49,967 nucleotides of DNA from NCBI RefSeq assembly GCF_027706845.1, contig NZ_JAQGCZ010000023.1:1-49967 (forward strand), in the 5' to 3' direction. Source of the stretch: Mycolicibacterium sp. BiH015. Lineage in GTDB: Bacteria > Actinomycetota > Actinomycetes > Mycobacteriales > Mycobacteriaceae. The notes beneath the pieces are model-generated. The model did no database searches. It worked only from the letters and a program-made list of their open reading frames with translations, and was not told where the DNA came from. Made by a program: the position numbers and the translations under genes. Positions 42,284-49,967 of this stretch are shown here, in pieces (the stretch's first letter is position 1; the number at the start of each line of letters is the position of its first letter).

Positions 42284-43491
42284 CCGCCCCCGACCTCGGG
42301 TCGTTCGGCCACGACCCGCTGTGGCTGGTAGTTGCCAAAGTAGTTGCCGTCTTCGTCTTTCTCCTGCTCACCGTCCTGGTCGCGATCCTGGTGGAGCGGA
42401 AACTCCTCGGCCGCATGCAGATGCGGTTCGGACCCAACCGGGTCGGACCGTTCGGCCTCCTGCAGAGCCTCGTCGACGGTGTGAAGCTGGCCCTCAAGGA
42501 GGGGCTGATACCGGCGGGCGTGGACAGGCCGATCTATCTGCTGGCCCCCGTCACCGCCGTTGTTCCCGCGTTCCTGGCGTTCGCGGTGATACCGATGGGT
42601 CCGATGGTGTCCGTTCTGGGACATCCGACGCCGTTGCAGTTGACCGACTTTCCGGTGGCGGTGCTGTTCGTGCTGGCGGTCACCTCCGTCGGTGTCTACG
42701 GAATCGTGCTGGCCGGCTGGGCATCCGGATCGGTGTACCCGCTGCTCGGTGGTCTGCGCTCGTCGGCACAGGTGGTGTCCTATGAGATCGCGATGGCGTT
42801 GTCCTTCGTCTCGGTTTTCCTGTGCGCAGGCACCATGTCGACCTCGGGAATCGTTGCGGCGCAAAGTCAGACGTGGTTCGTCGTCGTGTTGCTGCCGTCG
42901 TTTGTGGTCTACGTCACGGCCATGGTGGGGGAGACCAACCGCGCACCCTTCGACCTGCCCGAGGCAGAGGGAGAACTCGTGGGCGGATTCCACACCGAGT
43001 ACGCGTCTCTGAAGTTCGCCATGTTCATGCTCGCCGAGTACGTCAACATGACGACGGTGTCGGCACTGGCGACCACCATGTTCCTCGGCGGCTGGCGCGC
43101 GCCGTTCCCGTTCAGCGCGATCGACGGCATCAACTCCGGATGGTGGCCGCTGCTGTGGTTCGTCGCGAAGGTGTGGGCGTTCCTCTTCCTCTACATCTGG
43201 CTGCGCGCGACGCTGCCCCGGTTGCGTTACGACCAGTTCATGTCGTTGGGCTGGAAGGTGCTCATGCCGGTGTCTTTGGTGTGGATCGTCGCCGTCGCGG
43301 TGCTGCGCAGCGCCGGTGTCGACGGTGTGGTCCCGGGCCTGATCGCGGGCGTGCTGCTGATCGCCGTGCTGGGCACCGTGCGTGCTCGCCTCGGCCGCGG
43401 GCGCAGCGCACCCCCGACGCCACAGCTGAACTCCACCGAAGGACATCCGGTCCCTCTGATCGGTGCGTCACGGAAGGTTGTCGATGTCTAG
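42280..43491 (+). CDS. nuoH: NADH-quinone oxidoreductase subunit H
   Basis: A 403-aa membrane subunit joining the peripheral and membrane arms and forming part of the quinone tunnel. LVERKLLGRMQMRFGPNRVG and GETNRAPFDLPEAEGELVGG are diagnostic, the latter with the acidic residues of the E-channel. GTG 42280 overlaps the nuoG stop; the C-terminal soluble tail overlaps nuoI by 8 bp. Confidence 0.96.
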   Translation: MTAPDLGSFGHDPLWLVVAKVVAVFVFLLLTVLVAILVERKLLGRMQMRFGPNRVGPFGLLQSLVDGVKLALKEGLIPAGVDRPIYLLAPVTAVVPAFLAFAVIPMGPMVSVLGHPTPLQLTDFPVAVLFVLAVTSVGVYGIVLAGWASGSVYPLLGGLRSSAQVVSYEIAMALSFVSVFLCAGTMSTSGIVAAQSQTWFVVVLLPSFVVYVTAMVGETNRAPFDLPEAEGELVGGFHTEYASLKFAMFMLAEYVNMTTVSALATTMFLGGWRAPFPFSAIDGINSGWWPLLWFVAKVWAFLFLYIWLRATLPRLRYDQFMSLGWKVLMPVSLVWIVAVAVLRSAGVDGVVPGLIAGVLLIAVLGTVRARLGRGRSAPPTPQLNSTEGHPVPLIGASRKVVDV

Positions 43492-43951
43492 GTTTCTCGA
43501 TGAGGTCGCCGGTTTCGGCGTCACATTCGCGGCGATGTTCAAGAAGCCGATCACCGAACAGTACCCCGAGAAGCCTGGGCTGCCGGCCGCGCGCTATCAC
43601 GGTCGCCATCAACTCAATCGGCACCCGGACGGGCTGGAGAAATGCATCGGGTGCGAGCTGTGCGCGTGGGCCTGCCCGGCGGACGCGATCTTCGTCGAGG
43701 GCGCCGACAACACTGAGGACGAACGCTTCTCGCCCGGTGAGCGCTACGGCCGGGTGTATCAGATCAACTATCTGCGCTGCATCGGGTGCGGACTGTGCGT
43801 CGAGGCGTGCCCGACCCGCGCGTTGACGATGACCAATCACTATGAGATGGCCGAGGACAATCGCGCCGACCTCGTCTACGACAAGGACGCGTTGCTGGTG
43901 CCGGAAGCATCCACAGCCCTCGCGGCCCAGAACGGTCAGGTGCGCAGATGA
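43484..43951 (+). CDS. nuoI: NADH-quinone oxidoreductase subunit I
   Basis: A 155-aa ferredoxin-like subunit with clusters N6a and N6b: C54, C57, C60, C64 and C99, C102, C105, C109. The C-terminal tail is short compared with the roughly 210-residue M. tuberculosis protein I recall, but both cluster sites are complete. Start lies inside the nuoH end; stop overlaps nuoJ (ATGA). Confidence 0.95.
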   Translation: MSRFLDEVAGFGVTFAAMFKKPITEQYPEKPGLPAARYHGRHQLNRHPDGLEKCIGCELCAWACPADAIFVEGADNTEDERFSPGERYGRVYQINYLRCIGCGLCVEACPTRALTMTNHYEMAEDNRADLVYDKDALLVPEASTALAAQNGQVRR

Positions 43952-44682
43952 CAGCACAGGCGGTGGTGACGGCGGCGGTGGGGGTGCTCACGGTGGCCTG
44001 TGCAGTGGGGGTGGTCGTGTCTGCGAAGGCCGTCTACTCGGCGCTGTTTCTGGCTGCCACGATGATTGCGCTGGCCGTCCTGTACGTGGCGCAGGGTGCG
44101 CTGTTCCTCGGCATCGTTCAGGTGGTGGTGTACACGGGCGCGGTGATGATGCTGTTCCTGTTCGTGCTGATGCTGATCGGGGTGGATTCCGCCGACTCGC
44201 TGGTGGAAACCCTTCGGGGACATCGGATCACCGCAGGGCTCGCCGGGGTCCCGTTCGGGCTTCTGCTCGTTGCCGCCATCGGGCATGTCACGGTCGCCGG
44301 TGTCGGTGCATCGTCGGACTCAGACCAGGTCGAGGACCTGGCGCACCTGATCTTCGTGCGCTATCTGTGGGCATTCGAGCTGACGAGTGCGCTGCTGATC
44401 ACCGCGGCGCTCGGTGCGATGGTCCTGGCGCACCGGGAGCACCTCACCCCGCGCATGTCTCAGCGCGAGCTGGCAATCGAGCGATTCCGGTCGGACGCAT
44501 ACCCGGGAACGCCTCCCGGATCGGGTGTCTACGCGTTGCACAACTCGGTGGACACCCCGGCGATGCTGCCTGACGGCAGGTTCTGCGAACTGTCGGTCAT
44601 CCGCACTCGGGAGCGTGACGGATTGGTGCTCACACTGCTCGCGGGCGACGACCGTACGGCGAAAGGGCGGGCGCAGCAGTGA
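43948..44682 (+). CDS. nuoJ: NADH-quinone oxidoreductase subunit J
   Basis: A 244-aa membrane subunit with five hydrophobic helices in the first ~170 residues; QVVVYTGAVMMLFLFVLML is the characteristic pi-bulge helix segment. A soluble C-terminal extension of about 70 residues follows, as in actinobacterial NuoJ. Overlaps both neighbours by 4 bp. Confidence 0.94.
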   Translation: MTAQAVVTAAVGVLTVACAVGVVVSAKAVYSALFLAATMIALAVLYVAQGALFLGIVQVVVYTGAVMMLFLFVLMLIGVDSADSLVETLRGHRITAGLAGVPFGLLLVAAIGHVTVAGVGASSDSDQVEDLAHLIFVRYLWAFELTSALLITAALGAMVLAHREHLTPRMSQRELAIERFRSDAYPGTPPGSGVYALHNSVDTPAMLPDGRFCELSVIRTRERDGLVLTLLAGDDRTAKGRAQQ

Positions 44683-44978
44683 ACCCCGATCACTACCTCT
44701 ATCTGTCGGCGCTGCTGTTCACCATCGGTGCGGCCGGTGTGCTGTTGCGCCGCAACGCCATCGTCATGTTCATGTGCATCGAGCTGATGCTCAATGCGTG
44801 CAACCTCGCGTTCGTCGCCTTTTCGGTGGTCCATGCCCATCTCGACGGCCAGGTGGTGGCATTCTTCGTCATGGTCGTCGCCGCCTGCGAGGTCGTGGTG
44901 GGCCTGGCGGTCATCATGACGATCTTCCGTGCCAGGCGCTCGGCTTCGGTCGACACGGCGAACCTGTTGAGGCACTAG
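44679..44978 (+). CDS. nuoK: NADH-quinone oxidoreductase subunit K
   Basis: A 99-aa subunit with three transmembrane helices. NAIVMFMCIELMLNACNLAFV holds the conserved membrane glutamate of helix 2, and AACEVVVGLAVIM the one of helix 3, both needed for proton movement. GTG 44679 overlaps the nuoJ stop. Confidence 0.95.
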   Translation: MNPDHYLYLSALLFTIGAAGVLLRRNAIVMFMCIELMLNACNLAFVAFSVVHAHLDGQVVAFFVMVVAACEVVVGLAVIMTIFRARRSASVDTANLLRH

Positions 44979-44980
44979 CG

Positions 44981-46864
44981 ATGACATCGCCCGTCTGGCC
45001 GGTGATCGTTCTTCCGCTGGTGAGTTCTGCGGTCTTGCTGCTGTGTGGCAGTCGGACCGACCGCTGGGGTCATCTGCTCGGTACTGCTGCGTCGTTGGCC
45101 TCGTTCGGGTGCGCCGCGGTGCTGTTCGTGGGGATGCTCGGGCGCGGGGGCGAGGAGCGGGCTGTTCACGAGAGGTTGTTCAGTTGGGTGCCGGTCGGGG
45201 ATCTGCGGGTGGACTTCGGCCTGCAGCTCGATCAGCTGTCGATGTGTTTCGTGCTTCTGATCACCGGGGTGGGGTCGCTGATCCACATCTACTCGATCGG
45301 GTACATGAAGGAGGACGCAGGGCGCAGGAGGTTTTACGCCTATCTGAACCTGTTCCTGGCGGCGATGCTGCTGCTGGTGCTCGCCGACAACTACCTCGGG
45401 CTGTACATGGGCTGGGAGGGTGTGGGTCTTGCGTCCTATCTGCTGATCGGATTCTGGTCGCACAAGCCCTCGGCCGCCACCGCCGCCACAAAGGCGTTCG
45501 TCGTCAACAGAGTTGGCGATGTCGGGCTGGTACTCGCCGTCATCCTGATGCTCACGCACGTAGGGACTGTCGATTACGACGGCGTCTTCCAGGCTGCACC
45601 GCGCCTTGGCGAGGGCACACTGACCGCGATCGGGTTGATGTTGCTGCTGGCCGCGTGCGGGAAGTCCGCGCAGGTGCCGCTGCAGTCGTGGCTCGGTGAT
45701 GCGATGGAGGGCCCGACGCCGGTGTCGGCGCTCATCCATGCGGCCACGATGGTCACCGCCGGGGTGTATCTGATCGTGCGGTCGGGTCCGGTCTTCGACC
45801 TCGCACCGCACGCCCAGACCGCTGTGGTGGTCGTCGGCGCGGTCACGCTGCTCTTCGGCGCGGTGATCGGCTGCGCCAAGGACGACATCAAGAAAGCACT
45901 CGCCGCCTCGACGATGAGTCAGATCGGGTACATGGTGCTGGCCGCGGGTCTGGGGCCCGCTGGCTATGGGTTCGCGATCATGCACCTGCTGACTCACGGC
46001 TTCTTCAAGGCCGGCCTGTTCCTCGGTGCGGGCTCGGTGATGCACGCAATGGACGACGAAGTGAACATGCGCCGCTACGGCGGGCTGCGCAAAGCCCTGC
46101 CGGTCACGTTCGTCACCTTCGGCCTGGGCTATCTGGCGATCATCGGGATCCCGCCCCTGGCGGGGTTTTTCTCCAAGGACGGCATCATCGAGGTCGCCCT
46201 CGGCGCGGGCGGGGTCAAAGGCGTCATCCTGGGAGCGGCCACCATTGTCGGGGCGGGGATCACCGCGTTCTACATGACGCGGGTGATGCTGATGACATTC
46301 TTCGGCGAGAAACGTTGGGCCGCATCGGCTCATCCCCACGAGGCGCCCGCGGTGATGACGTGGCCGATGATCCTGCTCGCGGTCGGTTCGGTGACCGCAG
46401 GCGGCGCCCTGGCCATCGGCGGCACGCTGCAACACTGGCTGGAGCCGGTGGTCGGCGCCGACGAGATCCACCACGTGCTGCCGGTATGGGCCGTCACTGC
46501 CATCGTGCTGGCCGTCGTCGCCGTCGGCATCGCCGTCGCCCACCGGATGTATCGCACGGAGCGGATCAGGACCGTCGCCTCGGAATGGGTCTCGCCGATG
46601 ACCCACGCCGCCAGAAGGGACCTCTACGGCGACGCCGTCAACGAGGCATTGATCGCGCGGCCCGGCCACCGGGTCACGGTATTGCTGACCGAGCTGGATC
46701 GGCGCGGAGTCGACGGCACCGTCGAAGGTGTCGCTCGCGTCATCGCGGCCTTCTCGCATCGAATTCGACCTCTGCAGAACGGATTTGCCCGTTCCTACGC
46801 ACTGTCCATATTGGTCGGCGCCGCAGCGGTGCTGGCGTCGCTGATCGTGATGAGGTCGTCGTGA
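44981..46864 (+). CDS. nuoL: NADH-quinone oxidoreductase subunit L
   Basis: A 627-aa antiporter-like subunit, the distal proton pump, with about 16 membrane segments and a long lateral helix toward the C-terminus. YLGLYMGWEGVGLASYLLIGFW, SAQVPLQSWLGDAMEGPTPV and ASTMSQIGYM contain the conserved glutamate, lysine and other proton-path residues. ATG 44981 is 2 bp after the nuoK stop; end overlaps nuoM (GTGA). Confidence 0.95.
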   Translation: MTSPVWPVIVLPLVSSAVLLLCGSRTDRWGHLLGTAASLASFGCAAVLFVGMLGRGGEERAVHERLFSWVPVGDLRVDFGLQLDQLSMCFVLLITGVGSLIHIYSIGYMKEDAGRRRFYAYLNLFLAAMLLLVLADNYLGLYMGWEGVGLASYLLIGFWSHKPSAATAATKAFVVNRVGDVGLVLAVILMLTHVGTVDYDGVFQAAPRLGEGTLTAIGLMLLLAACGKSAQVPLQSWLGDAMEGPTPVSALIHAATMVTAGVYLIVRSGPVFDLAPHAQTAVVVVGAVTLLFGAVIGCAKDDIKKALAASTMSQIGYMVLAAGLGPAGYGFAIMHLLTHGFFKAGLFLGAGSVMHAMDDEVNMRRYGGLRKALPVTFVTFGLGYLAIIGIPPLAGFFSKDGIIEVALGAGGVKGVILGAATIVGAGITAFYMTRVMLMTFFGEKRWAASAHPHEAPAVMTWPMILLAVGSVTAGGALAIGGTLQHWLEPVVGADEIHHVLPVWAVTAIVLAVVAVGIAVAHRMYRTERIRTVASEWVSPMTHAARRDLYGDAVNEALIARPGHRVTVLLTELDRRGVDGTVEGVARVIAAFSHRIRPLQNGFARSYALSILVGAAAVLASLIVMRSS

Positions 46865-48351
46865 GTGGTCTTCCCGTCTTGAGCGCACTGTGGATCGCGC
46901 CGATGGTCGGTGCCGGGGTGGTGGCTGCCTTGCCCGCCGGGAGACCGAAGCCGGCCAAATGGGCGGCGATGACGGTGACGCTGAGTGTGCTCGGCTTGTC
47001 GCTGAGCCTCGCCGTCGCGTTCGATCCAGCGGGTGAGCGCTTTCAGTTCGTCGAAAAGCACAGTTGGATACCGTCTTTCGGTGCCGGCTACCTGCTGGGC
47101 GTGGACGGCATCGCGCTGGTGCTGATCCTGTTGACGACGGCGCTGATGCCCATCATCGTGCTCGCAGGCTGGAACGACGCTGCCGATCCGCGGGCATATC
47201 TTGCGCTGATGCTCGTGGTTGAGTCCATGGTGATCGTCTCGTTCGCCGCCTTGGACGTGTTGCTGTTCTTCGTCTTCTTCGAAGCCATGCTGATCCCGAT
47301 GTATTTCCTGATCGGCCGCTACGGCGGGAGCGGCGCGGCCCGCGCGGCACTGAAATTCCTTTTGTTCAGCCTGTTCGGTGGTCTGCTGATGCTGGCGGCG
47401 CTGGTGGGCCTGTACATCGCTGCCGGTGCGACGTTCGACTTCGTCGACATCGTCGGCAGGGTGGCCAGCGGTGAGCTGGCTGTCGACCCGGTCGTTGCCT
47501 ACCTGTTGTTCCTCGGGTTCATGGCCGCGTTCGCGATCAAGGCCCCGATGTGGCCGTTCCACACCTGGCTGCCGGGTGTCGCAGCGGAGGCCACTCCGGC
47601 CACCGCCGTGCTGATGATGGCGGTCGTCGACAAGATCGGCACGTTCGGCATGCTGAGGTACTGTCTGCAACTCTTTCCGGACGCGTCGACGACGTTGCGG
47701 CCGTGGGTGATCACGCTTGCCGTGATCGGCATCGTCTACGCGGCGGTTCTGGCGATCGGTCAGACCGATGTCATGCGGCTCATCGCGTACACCTCGATCA
47801 GCCACTTCGGCTTCATCATTCTCGGGATCTTCGTCATGACGAGTCAGGGGCAGGCCGGTGCGACGCTGTACATGGTCAACCACGGATTCTCGACCGCCGC
47901 CCTGTTTCTCATCGCGGGATTCTTGGTGTCCCGTAGAGGCACCCGCGTCATCGCCGACTACGGCGGTGTCCAGAAGGTCGCTCCGGTGCTGGCTGGTACC
48001 TTCCTGGTCGCGGGAATGGCGACGCTGGCGTTGCCCGGCCTGGCGACCTTCGTGAGTGAGTTCCTGGTCCTTCTGGGAACTTTCGAGCGTTACCCGGTCT
48101 TCACCGTCATTGCCGCAACGGCGCTGGTGCTCTCTGCGGTGTATGTCCTGCTGCTCTACCAAAGGCTGATGACCGGACCGGCTCGCGGCGCGGGCGACGT
48201 ATCCGACCTGATACCTCGCGAGGTCGCCGTGGTGACCCCGCTGCTGGCGCTGCTGATCGTGCTGGGCGTGTACCCGAAGGTCGCGCTGGACGTGATCGAC
48301 CCGGCCGTGGCACATACGCTCACCACCCTCACGCAGGGGCACCGCCCGTGA
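46861..48351 (+). CDS. nuoM: NADH-quinone oxidoreductase subunit M
   Basis: A 496-aa antiporter-like proton-pumping subunit. FFVFFEAMLIPMYFLIGRYG has the key glutamate; KAPMWPFHTWLPGVAAEATP and RLIAYTSISHFGFI are typical. GTG 46861 overlaps the nuoL stop and the stop overlaps nuoN (GTGA). Confidence 0.95.
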   Translation: MSGLPVLSALWIAPMVGAGVVAALPAGRPKPAKWAAMTVTLSVLGLSLSLAVAFDPAGERFQFVEKHSWIPSFGAGYLLGVDGIALVLILLTTALMPIIVLAGWNDAADPRAYLALMLVVESMVIVSFAALDVLLFFVFFEAMLIPMYFLIGRYGGSGAARAALKFLLFSLFGGLLMLAALVGLYIAAGATFDFVDIVGRVASGELAVDPVVAYLLFLGFMAAFAIKAPMWPFHTWLPGVAAEATPATAVLMMAVVDKIGTFGMLRYCLQLFPDASTTLRPWVITLAVIGIVYAAVLAIGQTDVMRLIAYTSISHFGFIILGIFVMTSQGQAGATLYMVNHGFSTAALFLIAGFLVSRRGTRVIADYGGVQKVAPVLAGTFLVAGMATLALPGLATFVSEFLVLLGTFERYPVFTVIAATALVLSAVYVLLLYQRLMTGPARGAGDVSDLIPREVAVVTPLLALLIVLGVYPKVALDVIDPAVAHTLTTLTQGHRP

Positions 48352-49820
48352 CCGCGCCCACCGTCGAATACAGCGTCGTGGCACCACTGTTGGTGGTGTT
48401 CGGAGGCGCGGTGGCCGGAGTGGCCGTCGAGGCATTGGTGAGCAGGCGCCGTCGATACCCGGTGCAGCTCGCGCTGTCTGCCGGATCGCTGATGGCGGCG
48501 TTCGTAGCGGTCCTTAGCGTGGCGGGTGCCCGGCAGGTCGCGGTGATGGGTGCTGTCGCGATCGACGGGCCGGCCCTGTTTGCTCAGGGACTTCTGCTCG
48601 TGCTGGCACTGCTGGCGTTGCTGGTCATCGCAGACCGTGGAGTCGACAGCCTCACACCGCTGGGCGCCGGTGCGGTGCAGACGGCGGTGTTCCCGCTGGC
48701 GCTGTTCGCTGTCGGTGGCATGATGCTGTTCGCCTCGGCGGCTGATCTACTGACGATGTTCATTGCACTGGAGGTGCTTTCGCTTCCGCTGTACCTGCTG
48801 TGCGGACTGGCTCGCCACAGGCGGATCCTGTCCCGGGAAGCAGCGCTCAAGTACTTCCTGCTCGGCGCGTTCTCGTCGGCGCTCTTCCTGTACGGCATCG
48901 CGCTGCTCTACGGCGCCACCGCAACGCTGTCGTTGCGGCACATCGCGCAGCATTCTGCGCACACCCCTACGGTGCTTGTCGGGTCCGGTCTACTCGTGGT
49001 CGGCGTGCTGTTCAAAGTCGGTGTCATTCCGTTCCACTCGTGGGTTCCCGACGTGTATCAGGGCGCCCCCGCATCTGTGGTGGCGTTGATGGCCGGCGCC
49101 ACCAAGGTCGCCGCGTTCTGCGCGATGCTGAGGATCTTCTCGTCGGCCTTGCCGAACCTGGTGTCCGACTGGAGACCGTTACTGTCCACCGCTGCAGCGC
49201 TGAGCATGGTGCTCGGGGCGGTACTTGCGGTGACCCAAAGAGACGTCAAGCGAATGCTCGGATACTCGGCGGTCGCGCAGGCCGGCTTCCTGTTGCTCGG
49301 TGTCGTCGCCGCCGGTGCGGCCGGGGTGTCGTCGACACTGTTCTACCTCGCCGCGTACGGGTTCAGTGTCGTCGGAGCCTTCGCCGTGGTGGGCCTGGTG
49401 CGCAGCGGCGCGACCGAGGGTGCCCCTGAGGCCACCGACCTCGATCAGTGGGCGGGTCTCGGACGTCGATCCCCGGTCGTGGCAACGGTGTTCGCCGTGT
49501 TCCTGCTTGCGTTCGCCGGTATTCCGCTGACGAGCGGTTTCGTGGGGAAATTCGCTGTCTTCGAGGCCGCGGCCGCGGAAGGCCTGTGGTCCCTCGTCGT
49601 CGTCGGCGTGCTGGCCAGTGCCGTGGCAGCCTTCGTGTACGCGCGCATCATCGTCGTGATGTTCTTCGCCGAGGCGACCGCGCAGCAGCCGGCGGTGGCG
49701 CAGCCGGGGCGGCTGACGGAGATCGCGGTGACCGCCGCGGCAGCGGTGACTGTAGGCGTCGGAGTGTTGCCGCAGCCGCTGCTGGATGTGGCCGGCCAGG
49801 TCGGTGGATTCGTCGGCTAG
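48348..49820 (+). CDS. nuoN: NADH-quinone oxidoreductase subunit N
   Basis: A 490-aa antiporter-like subunit, last of the operon, with about 14 membrane segments. MFIALEVLSLPLYLLCGLAR, KVGVIPFHSWVPDVYQGAP and RMLGYSAVAQAGF are the family motifs with the conserved Glu and Lys residues. GTG 48348 overlaps nuoM. No strong terminator follows before the next gene, only a short palindrome. Confidence 0.95.
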   Translation: MTAPTVEYSVVAPLLVVFGGAVAGVAVEALVSRRRRYPVQLALSAGSLMAAFVAVLSVAGARQVAVMGAVAIDGPALFAQGLLLVLALLALLVIADRGVDSLTPLGAGAVQTAVFPLALFAVGGMMLFASAADLLTMFIALEVLSLPLYLLCGLARHRRILSREAALKYFLLGAFSSALFLYGIALLYGATATLSLRHIAQHSAHTPTVLVGSGLLVVGVLFKVGVIPFHSWVPDVYQGAPASVVALMAGATKVAAFCAMLRIFSSALPNLVSDWRPLLSTAAALSMVLGAVLAVTQRDVKRMLGYSAVAQAGFLLLGVVAAGAAGVSSTLFYLAAYGFSVVGAFAVVGLVRSGATEGAPEATDLDQWAGLGRRSPVVATVFAVFLLAFAGIPLTSGFVGKFAVFEAAAAEGLWSLVVVGVLASAVAAFVYARIIVVMFFAEATAQQPAVAQPGRLTEIAVTAAAAVTVGVGVLPQPLLDVAGQVGGFVG

Positions 49821-49836
49821 CGCGGTCGAGTTTGCG

Positions 49837-49853
49837 CGTTCGAGACTCGAACG
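49837..49853. repeat. Short palindrome downstream of nuoN
   Basis: CGTTCGAG and CTCGAACG are exact reverse complements around one A, in the 80-bp gap after nuoN. It could be an operator for the next gene or a small terminator stem; the half-site order is opposite to a LexA box. Confidence 0.4.
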
Positions 49854-49900
49854 TCACCTCGTCCATCATTGTTGTCGGACCCTCCTGGCGTGGTGGTGTT

Positions 49901-49967
49901 ATGTCCTTGACGGCAGCGTCTTTCGTTCCCAGTCCGCCTCGGATGGCGCGGCTGGAGGAGTTGTTCG
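49901..49967 (+). CDS. Partial gene at the window end, possibly 13E12/DUF222-type
   Basis: ATG at 49901 opens a frame (SLTAASFVPSPPRMARLEEL) that runs off the end after 22 codons. No stop is seen. The ARLEELF segment vaguely recalls the start of mycobacterial 13E12-repeat/HNH endonuclease proteins, but too little is present to say. Confidence 0.3.
   Translation, partial: MSLTAASFVPSPPRMARLEELF

Noticed and set aside
41086..43446. A 786-codon open frame antisense to nuoG and nuoH
   Set aside because: Low-complexity, Arg/His/Gln-rich translation typical of a shadow frame in GC-rich DNA; the plus-strand frames carry clear complex I motifs.
44975..46888. A 637-codon open frame antisense to nuoL
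   Set aside because: His/Asp/Gln/Arg-rich shadow of a membrane-protein gene; no recognisable domain.
49837..49853. LexA/SOS box downstream of nuoN
   Set aside because: The mycobacterial SOS box has TCGAAC first and GTTCGA second; here the half-sites are in the reverse order with a short spacer.

Overview
The window looks like chromosome of a high-GC mycobacterium, probably an environmental Mycolicibacterium-type species. The evidence is two mycolic acid methyltransferases, a LipG-like hydrolase, an ABC1-family protein, a GH38 alpha-mannosidase and a ROK kinase in nearly the order of M. tuberculosis Rv0642c-Rv0650 (recalled synteny, not searched). Short MIRU-like repeats and probable leaderless promoters fit this. 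No rRNA, tRNA, CRISPR array, transposase or integrase was seen. Genes are tightly packed, and no gene-free stretch exceeds 300 bases.

Region 1 (1-15923) is cell envelope and housekeeping. On the minus strand are two mycolate methyltransferases, lipG, a large membrane protein of unknown role, an ABC1/UbiB-family protein and an MpaB-like (DUF2236) protein. A TetR regulator is divergent from the MpaB gene with a palindromic operator between them. Two DinB-fold genes are divergent from a WYL regulator, with a perfect inverted repeat between them. Next come the alpha-mannosidase, a small SurA-N-like protein, a tandem MIRU-like repeat and the ROK sugar kinase.

Region 2 (15920-25160) is a Calvin-Benson-Bassham module. 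rpe, transketolase and cbbY form an overlapping minus-strand operon. A NarL-type response regulator is divergent from rpe. A class I fructose-bisphosphate aldolase is divergent from cbbL-cbbS-cbbX-cbbR, which encodes red-type form I RuBisCO, its small subunit, its activase and a LysR regulator. A perfect palindrome sits about 41.5 bp upstream of the inferred cbbL start site. No phosphoribulokinase or FBPase/SBPase gene is in the window.

Region 3 (25149-35013) starts with an AraC-family regulator divergent from a group 2a [NiFe] uptake hydrogenase operon of the Huc type: hucM, hucS, hucL, an extended maturation protease, an 89-residue protein, a TPR-like protein, a NifU-Rieske protein (HucE), a six-bladed NHL propeller and a 279-residue protein of unknown function.

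Region 4 (35191-49820) is a complete 14-gene complex I operon, nuoA-N, on the same strand just downstream of huc. The window ends with the first codons of an unidentified gene.

The likely working model is inference. Huc oxidises H2 at low concentration and passes electrons to menaquinone. Complex I, perhaps run in reverse, could supply NADH. RuBisCO and the other Calvin-cycle enzymes could then fix CO2. Grouping all three modules in about 34 kb of a mycobacterial genome is the most notable feature of the window.
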